Notes under the pieces: model-generated
Database searches by the model: none
What the model was told of the DNA's origin: nothing
The model's input: the letters and a program-made list of their open reading frames with translations, nothing else
Assembly: GCF_040183065.1 (NCBI RefSeq)
Contig: NC_091132.1
Location: 94,989,606-95,053,605, forward strand
Origin: Periplaneta americana
Lineage: Eukaryota > Arthropoda > Insecta > Blattodea > Blattidae
Direction of reading: 5' to 3'
DNA length: 64,000 nucleotides
Translations under genes and position numbers: made by a program
In this document: piece after piece, positions 38,009-64,000 of the stretch
Layout of the letters: each line of letters begins with the position of its first letter
How positions within the stretch are numbered: position 1 is the first letter of the stretch

Positions 38009-40203
38009 CAGGGGCGTCCGGTATATTTTTTGTGTGGATAAGCTCTGAAATTTACTTATTGACATTTATTTTATGCACATTAGTCATGAATGTGATTCAC
38101 GAGGATTTACCGTCCCTTACGGAGCTTATTTTTAGCTTCAGAAAACTAGCCAATTAAAGAAATGGCACTTGTGAATAGTTCATTCTCTATTTGTATTATT
38201 TTTTACCCGTAAAACTAAAGAAAAAAGGTATTTTACTAATAACTTCAAATTAATGTAACTCTGAAAATATTGCGATTAGGACAAAATGTTTATATGACAT
38301 CTTTTTCTCAGAGTGGCCTTGTGCAGTAACGACTGTTTCACTGTCCCAGGTAGAACTGTCTTCTAATATGTCTTGAAAAAATCCAATAAATTCACCCCTA
38401 TGTTCCCTTAGAGTCTGAACAAGACGCGATGTAAAATTCCATCTAGTTGGAGCATGTCTAGGCATTTTTAAGGTGTATTCCTTAAGTCGTTATGTTCTTT
38501 TGGACGATTTACTGAAGAAAGAACCCAAACCAGTTAAAGTCTGTAAAAATATTCTGCACTCTTTCAAACACGTAAGTGACTGCAACAAGATTAAATTTAA
38601 TTCATGACTGAAACAGTGCACAAATATTGCCTTAGGATATTTTTCAAGAACTTTAACTCTCAGTCCATTTGTGTGACCAGCCATGACAGCAGCTCCATCG
38701 AACGTTTGAGCAACGAGCTTGTTACTTATGTCATACTCAGTGGCTATATTTTGGACATGTTCGAATAAACCACTGGCAGATCTATCATTGCTTACATCAG
38801 TAAAACATATGAATCTTTCATTAATCTCACCATTCTCTGAATCAACATACCTAAGAGTGGTTGAAAGCTGGGATGCATTCATAATGTCTGAAGTTTCGTC
38901 TAGCATGATTGCAACAAATGACGTTTTTGAAAGTTCTTGTTTTATGTTATCCAGAAGAAGAAGAAAGTTAGCTTCCCTTATGAAAAGGTTGCCAGATTTG
39001 ACAAAGCGTATTACATATAATTTGGAAACACACCTAAAAGGTAAAATGATATGCATTTGAAACGATGAGGGAATCGACTTACAGCGAGACATCAAATCAT
39101 TCTGTATTCGATTTGAAGTTCCGCGGAATGTGGTAGAGGTTTACAGATGATGGCTGAGGGTTAAGTCATATTTTGTAAGATAATTGAGCGCACCTAAATA
39201 TACTCCTTTGTTAACTGCCTCTTCTGACTCACAATGACCACGAAATGGCAATTCATGTATTGCTAGAAAACAGACTGTATCAATTAACCTCTTCAATATT
39301 TCCCTGTTCTTTCGCACCATTTCATTGTGTTGCTCGACACTGACACGAAGTTGTGAATCTAACTGTACGTCTATTCGAGATGATCCAGATGACTTAAACT
39401 GTAAAACACTAAAAATATGTGCCTGTGACTTTTCATGTTTATTAATGGCATTGTACAGATTGTTCAGATTATCATAACCATTTTTAGACCAAACTGTTTC
39501 TTCTTTAGAAAACATAAGACAGGGCCAGCAAAAGAGTTTATTTAATTTCGCACTTCCTACAATCCACTGAGTTTTCTGATATTGGGACCCTTGAAAATGT
39601 CGAGTATATTCTTTTCCTTTGTCTTTATGAGCTGCAAAAAGCGTTGGCATTTCAGGACATGGTCGATCACTTTGTATTATGTTTAATTTTTCTTGCAAAG
39701 AATGTAGTCGAAATGGGTGTTTCAATAATTTTTCGATAGGACATAACGAATCGCCCATTCTTAATCAATATTTAATTTATACACAGAAAACTACGACATA
39801 AATTGTCACTCACAAAGAAACAAATCTTCAAATAATTGAGAGATCCTGAACACTATCTCAATTGACAAACAAATCGCATGTTTCACACACACTGTCAAAT
39901 TCAATAATCAACACTGGTATTCTTCTGCAGGAACTTAAGCCAGGGCAAGCGATAATCCCAGCGCTTATTCTTGCGTATAGTTAATACAGTGGTGTACGAG
40001 GAAATTTTCCATCCTTGTCTACTGTCCGCGCATGCGCCAGCACTGTAAAATGAGGCTAAAGGCAAGCTGTGAACGAAGAGCTGCCTTACTGCAGAAATGT
40101 AGTTAATGCAGAACATTTATAGGCCTATATGAAGTGCAGAATACACTTTATTAAAAGTGTTTATCTATAAGCTTACCCCGCTTACCCTAAATGCACGCCC
40201 CTG
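38009..40203 (-). mobile_element. hAT transposon of the ZMYM/DUF4371 type (hAT-3), broken
   Basis: Left end CAGGGGCGTCCGG and right end read inward CAGGGGCGTGCAT share CAGGGGCGT. The perfect 8-bp target duplication ATTTTATC (38001-38008, 40204-40211) lies in the right terminus of the Tc1/mariner-like element. Size 2195 bp. The coding frames are on the minus strand. Confidence 0.93.
38250..39758 (-). pseudogene. hAT-3 transposase with TTF-type zinc finger, DUF4371-like
   Basis: From 39758 leftward: MGDSLCPIEKLL, YTRHFQGSQYQKTQW then KLFCWPCLMFS, the TTF-type zinc finger common in ZMYM-type hAT proteins, and RLIDTVCFLAIHELPFRGH. After a shift near 39100 come FVAIMLDETSDIMN (first catalytic Asp in LDETSD), AQTFDGAAVMAG (second) and VHCFSHELNLIL (CxxH-like). 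Another shift precedes APTRWNFTSRL (RW motif). The dimerisation region with the catalytic Glu is not recognisable, so the C-terminus appears deleted. Confidence 0.85.
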
Positions 40204-40295
40204 ATTTTATCTATACCCAAACGGATCACCCTGTAGTTTGTGATCCAAATCTTAAACTATATATATATATATATATTTTTTGTACCTATACGATA

Positions 40296-40866
40296 GGAGC
40301 TCACTTACCGGAAATTCGTTCGGTGCGTTCGGATTTTTATTAATAGTATCGCTCACTTGTTCGCATTTCCGAATTAATTATCAAGTAGTATTGTAATTTA
40401 ACAGTAGATCGCATTATTTCATTGTAGTTTTCTGAACTGAACCTGAAAAAAATAATGAATAACTCTGTAAGTTACATAAACTATGAAGGACATACCTGAT
40501 ACCTGATTAATTTAGTATTTTCCCAATTGCATCCCCTATGTTCTTTCTCCATATTACTTTGCTATAATTCTAATTTCATAAACTGTAAAGCTCTTCATAA
40601 TGCTGTAATTAATCAAATAAGCTTCGCGTCATCCATTTCATTATACTTTCAAAATTACCGCTATTGGAGACCTTGAATCGATATATTTGCAATGAGATTC
40701 TTTATTTCGATCTTGGACCGTACGGAAATCCGTTTAGAATTATTCTGGACGGAATCCGGTCATGCGGACAGGGCGATACGGCTAAGTGGGCGATGCTCCA
40801 TTTAAAGTAATACAAAGATTTAAAATCCGGACACGTCGATCGAATTCATTCCGGTAAGTGAGCGCC
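40296..40866. mobile_element. MITE, TA-flanked
   Basis: Left end GGAGCTCACTTACCGGAAAT; right end read inward GGCGCTCACTTACCGGAATG. The inverted repeat covers roughly 30 bp with mismatches. TA is on both sides (40294-40295, 40867-40868). 571 bp, non-coding. Confidence 0.8.
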
Positions 40867-41278
40867 TACAAATAATAATTTAAAATAATATAATGAAATA
40901 AAATAATGGTGAATTTGCAAAACGACTTAAGTCTCTGCAAGTAGTTTTGAGAAAATTAAAGGAAACTGTTTTTGGCCTCGTTGAACCATATATTGTACAA
41001 TATATTTTTTATATTTAAGTGATACGTAAAAGAAATAGTTTTATTATTAAAATTCATGCTTCTGTGCTCTTCTTCAGGTCGTAAAAATTTAATTATCTTC
41101 AGGACTTAAGTTGTTCTGCAAATTAACTTCAATCCTGCATCATAATTATTAGATTACTGACACACAAACATGTTTAACTATATTTACGTATACCAAAAAC
41201 ATAAAATAACCTTATTGCAATTGTTGAACAACATTATTTTGAACAATTTGTTAATCACAAGAGCACAGACAACTCTTT

Positions 41279-41400
41279 CATTTCTTTGTTGTCTTCCATG
41301 CTATAATGTTTTCGTAAAATGTATGCAAGTCTTCTTCGTCAGAAATGTATTTAAGAATTTTACGAATGTCTTGAAGTTTGGTTTCATTTATCGGGGATAA
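41279..41400 (-). pseudogene. Possible C-terminus of the DUF7869-like protein
   Basis: The minus-strand frame reads GLSPINETKLQDIRKILKYI, then HTFYEN and a stop nearby. A short helix followed by FY is what I expect at the end of DUF7869-like proteins. LINE-C debris begins just upstream at 41403. Weak call based on position and pattern. Confidence 0.35.
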
Positions 41401-41402
41401 AC

Positions 41403-41640
41403 CATTGTGTTTGAAAGAGTGGGTGGAGAAGGAATGATGCTCAAACTGATCAAGAAGAGGAAAAGGAATTGGTAGATCACTGGCTGAGAAGAAATTGCCT
41501 ACTGAAGGATGCACTGGAAGGAATAGTAAACGTGAGATAAGTTCGGAGCAAAAGATTTCAGATGATAAACGGCATTAATATATATGGATCATATGCCGAG
41601 ACTAACATGAAAGCAGAAAATCGAAAATATTAGAGAATAC
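41403..41640 (+). pseudogene. LINE-C 3' fragment
   Basis: Matches 24968-25200 of LINE-C: the KRKRNWxxxHWLRRNCLLKDAL-like region and the following RRYQMI-like segment, with stops. Inserted in the DUF7869-type element 2. Confidence 0.7.
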
Positions 41641-41806
41641 GTCTTGTTTTTCAGTGAAAGAACATTGGGCAGAAAACTATGAACGAATGAAACTACAGAG
41701 ATAACCTTTTCTATTCGGAAAATCTGGAAAATGTTGATAGATTGGTCCCAGTATAAAGATATGTTGAACTGCCTCCTCAATGAATGGTTCTGCCAACACT
41801 ATACCA

Positions 41807-42056
41807 GCCACCGGCGTAGCTCGGTCAGTTAAGGCACTTGCCTGTCGATCCGGAGTTGTGCTCGGGCGCGGGTTCGATTCCCGCTTGGGCTGATTACCTG
41901 GTTGGGTTTTTCCCAACCGTAAGGCAAATGTCAGGTAATCTATGGCGGATCCTCGACCTCATCTCGCTAAGTACCATATCTCTATCACCAATTCCATCGA
42001 CGATAAATAATCTCGTAGTTGATACAGCGGCGTTAAATAACCAAGTAAAAAGAAAG
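41807..42056 (+). mobile_element. SINE3, full copy
   Basis: tRNA-like head GCCACCGGCGTAGCTCGGTC with B box GGGTTCGATTCCCG, then TGATTACCTGGTTGGG, a body and a GTTAAATAACC tail. The 10-bp target duplication CACTATACCA flanks it (41797-41806, 42057-42066). Confidence 0.92.
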
Positions 42057-42177
42057 CACTATACCATTTTTTTTTCTGCAGAAAAACAAAACTCCATAAA
42101 CGTTGATACAATGAAGGGTATTTTCTTTCCAATGGGAATAATAAGAAAATAATTTATTTAATAAAATTTTAACTGAC

Positions 42178-42232
42178 AAAATTAAGGCGTTGAGGCCTTC
42201 TCTTCCACTCAACCAGGTCTAATTAATACAGA
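42178..42232 (-). repeat. CR1-like LINE 3' end fragment
   Basis: On the minus strand CTGGTTGAGTGGAAGAGAAG and GCCTCAACGCCTTAA match the 3' end shared by LINEs at 35090, 46800 and 57000 (AGAAGGCC...GGCCTTAACT). Confidence 0.55.
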
Positions 42233-42329
42233 AAGTCTGTAGCAGAAGTTTCTATGAAATTGACATTTCTTTCGTAAATGTGTGTTCACCAGTTATTGAA
42301 ATCATACACATAATCAATTTCCACATTGG

Positions 42330-42680
42330 CAACAGTAAAATTTCCCTTTCCACTAGAACTAATTAAAGTTCACACACTTCCTTCATCGTGTAGATTTTGT
42401 CCATATGCCTCAAACTTCTTTTCAAGGCGGCGAAATCCCTGTCTGACGGCAAGAAAGACTGACCTCTGATGGAGGAAAGTCTGATGTTGAAGAAACGTTT
42501 CTGAGCCGAGACAGTAAACTGACGAACTGGTGTTTTAGGCAAGCATACTTTTTCATGTAGTCAAATGTGACAGCAAGAAAATCCTCTCTCTCGATGCTTA
42601 ATTTGACTACATTTTGCTATACTTTTTACTTCAGCTACAAGTTTAGCACGATTACTGAGCATATTGCTTTCCATTTTCAT
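42330..42680 (-). pseudogene. DUF7869-like protein remnant, internally deleted
   Basis: The minus strand gives REREDFLAVTFDYMKKYACL (near 42600), then KTPVRQFTVSAQ. A short jump leads to GQSFLPSDRDFAALKRSLR (near 42450) and IYTMKEVCEL. The first segment matches the part before, and the second the part after, the core of the DUF7869-like family. The core between them is missing. Confidence 0.6.
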
Positions 42681-43173
42681 GCTCACACAATAAATTTTCT
42701 CAACTAAAGAATTACCAAAGACAACAGACAAAATCAATTTGCGAGCTTATTGTATGATTAAAATTACATATTATCTAAGTTTCTTCAGTACTTTACAGGC
42801 AAAACAACTTAAGTCCAGGACTAAAGTAGTTTTTCCCCTTAACCAAATATTTTTCTGCTAAGAAAAACTATACAAAAGTCGTGGATTAAAGTCATTCTGC
42901 TACTAAACGATGCCTCTCGCACACAGTAACATAATCATGCTCTCAACCCAAACCCCTAAAATTTGGACTTAAGTCGTTCTTCAAATTCACCATTCCAGTA
43001 TATAGTCCTCTTTTCCTTTTGCAGGATATGATTTCTTTTGTTACTCTCTCTTGTGAAATTTTGTCTTTATGGCTTAGGATTATATCATTCTCACTACTTC
43101 AATTATCACACGATTGGGAATGGAAGAAGCTGAGAACCCAATACTCGAGAGTAATAATTGGGGGGGGGGGGGC

Positions 43174-43406
43174 TCACAACCAGAGTGGACCAAGTCCACT
43201 AGTGATCAGTTTGTGGATTAATACAATTTCGGATGAAGAAAACTTAAATTTATTCATTGCCATGACAAACAAAGTCCATAACTCATGTTACTCCACAGAG
43301 GGCAGCATTTCCTAAAGAAGGTGAAGGTTGATAAACGTGAGCCAGGAACTTTGAGACTCAGTATCTCAGAACTATTCCTGATGGACTTGGTCCACTCTGG
43401 TTGTGA
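43174..43406. mobile_element. Short TIR element upstream of VAMP7
   Basis: A perfect 25-bp inverted repeat (TCACAACCAGAGTGGACCAA and 5 more bases, 43174-43198; complement 43382-43406) encloses 183 bp. It lies 380 bp before the VAMP7 start codon. A G-run of 12 is at 43160-43172. No coding capacity. Confidence 0.8.
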
Positions 43407-43430
43407 ACTCCTCAATTGATAATTTTATTT

Positions 43431-43460
43431 TCTGTTGTTGTTGTTGTTGTTGTTGTTGTC
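43431..43460. repeat. (TTG)n microsatellite
   Basis: About nine to ten units upstream of the VAMP7 gene. Confidence 0.9.
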
Positions 43461-43786
43461 TAATGCCAGGCGTTTGACAATTAAGTCATTGTTTGTAATA
43501 GTAAACAGCTTCGGTACTTTTGGACGGACAGTCTGACATCTACCGGTAGCAGATAAAACTTATTGCCGACTGATACATTGCAGCCAATAAAACTAACTTC
43601 CAATTTCACCCACATGAGACGCACGTTGTTTTGTTGGATCAGCTGTTTACCGTCAGATCAAAATATGTAACCAGAAGAGAAAGTAAAGTGATTCATTCGA
43701 GACGTAGTTGTGAAGGTAATAATGATTATTTAATTCAAGATGGTGATAGTGTTATAGAGTGCCAGTGCTATTGAAATTTAAAAAAA

Positions 43787-63277
<19,491 letters not shown>

Positions 63278-64000
63278 GTAAGTATCACTCAACAATTTCT
63301 GTTTTTCTGTTAGTTATTTACATGTAAAGTAAAAATTTAAGTGAAATCATCATCATCGTCCTAAAAAGTATTGGGTCTAATGGCCCATTACTGTCTCAAG
63401 TCATCTCTTTAAAGGTCTTCCTAGTGTTCTCTACCCTCTTGGGCAGTAGGTAGAAATGTGACTAGGAATGCGAGTCCTTTCCATGTGGTGAACATATTGC
63501 TGCCAGTTAGTTCTGTAACTATAGATGTAATCCAAAATAAAAGATATTTCAAGTGAAATTATTTTTAAGAAGTATAAATGAGGAGCTCATTTTCAAAACG
63601 TGTCTTGTCCACCTGATAACGAAAATGAGCTTTCTGTGCCCATGCATTCTTATAACTTTACATACAATTATCATGATTTGACTCCAGAACGCCTTCTAAA
63701 TCACTAAAATCTTGGGTTAAAAGTGACTATTGGAATCAAACTGACTCTTGTCCACAGCAAAATTGTGACAAAATATTAGTTTCAGTTTTGAAATAAAAGA
63801 GTCTCATGCTCCCAGTTGATTCTAAATGCACCCAATCTCTTTGGTTTCATAATGTCTCTTGCCTAGCTGGTAAGAAATTTTAGACCTAAAAATGTTTTTC
63901 GTGATTTCCCACAAAGTTATGGGAATGGACAAAGGTCGTTTTGAAAATATGCTCCTCATTATCAAAATACCGAACATGGTTGTGTAATGATTAATTAGGC
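63278..64000 (+). other. Vamp7: Start of VAMP7-like intron 3
   Basis: Begins at the GTAAGT donor. No further SNARE or membrane-anchor coding sequence is seen before the window ends. 63345-63480 looks like a degenerate repeat I cannot name. Confidence 0.6.

Larger units (their letters stand above)
37293..40233 (+). mobile_element. Tc1/mariner-like element, internally deleted, carrying a hAT
   Basis: Left terminus CAATCTGATCCGTTTGGGTA; right terminus read inward CAGGGTGATCCGTTTGGGTA. From TGATCC inward the two agree for about 22 bases. TA flanks both sides (37291-37292, 40234-40235). Subtracting the hAT and one TSD copy leaves about 738 bp, too short for a complete transposase. Confidence 0.85.
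40905..42994 (-). mobile_element. DUF7869-type element 2 with iterated terminal motif
   Basis: Left end AATGGTGAATTTGCAAAACG; right end read inward AATGGTGAATTTGAAGAACG, then ACTTAAGTC on both. The inner motif (GCAAAACGACTTAAGTCC type) recurs at 41098-41122 (inverted), 42797-42820 and, diverged, near 42875. Coding remains lie on the minus strand. A LINE 3' end, SINE3 and LINE-C fragment are inserted. No clear target duplication. The architecture copies that of 8988-11528 although the motif differs. Confidence 0.68.

Overview
This is a stretch of an arthropod nuclear genome, most likely a cockroach or close relative. The case for that is inference: AT-rich sequence, large microsatellites, a small gene with a very long intron, and SINE and LINE families I associate with Periplaneta americana. 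No species-diagnostic gene is present. There are no operons, no CRISPR arrays, and no tRNA or rRNA gene that I believe.

Only one cellular gene is supported: a VAMP7-type longin/R-SNARE gene on the + strand. Exon 1 (43787-43953) and exon 2 (44058-44259) encode the longin domain. Exon 3 (63122-63277) encodes the first part of the R-SNARE helix with its zero-layer arginine. Splice phases fit at both junctions. Intron 2 is about 18.9 kb. The rest of the SNARE motif and the membrane anchor lie beyond the right edge of the window.

Everything else is transposon and satellite sequence, often nested. DNA transposons: a full-length hAT with an uninterrupted transposase (6595-8790, 8-bp TSD); an internally deleted ZBED-type hAT (15821-17001); a broken hAT with a spliced transposase gene (30219-33072); a broken ZMYM/DUF4371-type hAT (38009-40203) inside a Tc1/mariner-like element (37293-40233); a PIF/Harbinger shell (27531-33359) holding a CACTA-like element (27984-30121) and the spliced hAT; a MULE-like element with a 9-bp TSD (53911-54714); mariner remnants; three copies of a TTAA-flanked fold-back element; and several MITEs. 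Two further elements (8988-11528 and 40905-42994) carry remains of a DUF7869-like protein between inverted termini whose motif is repeated inside the element. They are the best candidates for an undescribed transposon type.

Retroelements: at least three families of LINE with recognisable reverse transcriptase, pieces of CR1-like LINE C-termini, a Gypsy integrase cut by a LINE, and five tRNA-derived SINE families, several copies with perfect target-site duplications that give insertion order.

Layout: 1-6.6 kb microsatellites and LINE debris; 6.6-11.5 kb hAT and first DUF7869 element; 11.5-26.8 kb mostly unassigned sequence with SINEs, a deleted hAT, a fold-back and a LINE; 26.8-33.4 kb nested DNA transposons; 33.4-43.4 kb LINE, mariner+hAT, MITEs and second DUF7869 element; 43.4-64 kb the VAMP7 gene and its repeat-filled intron.
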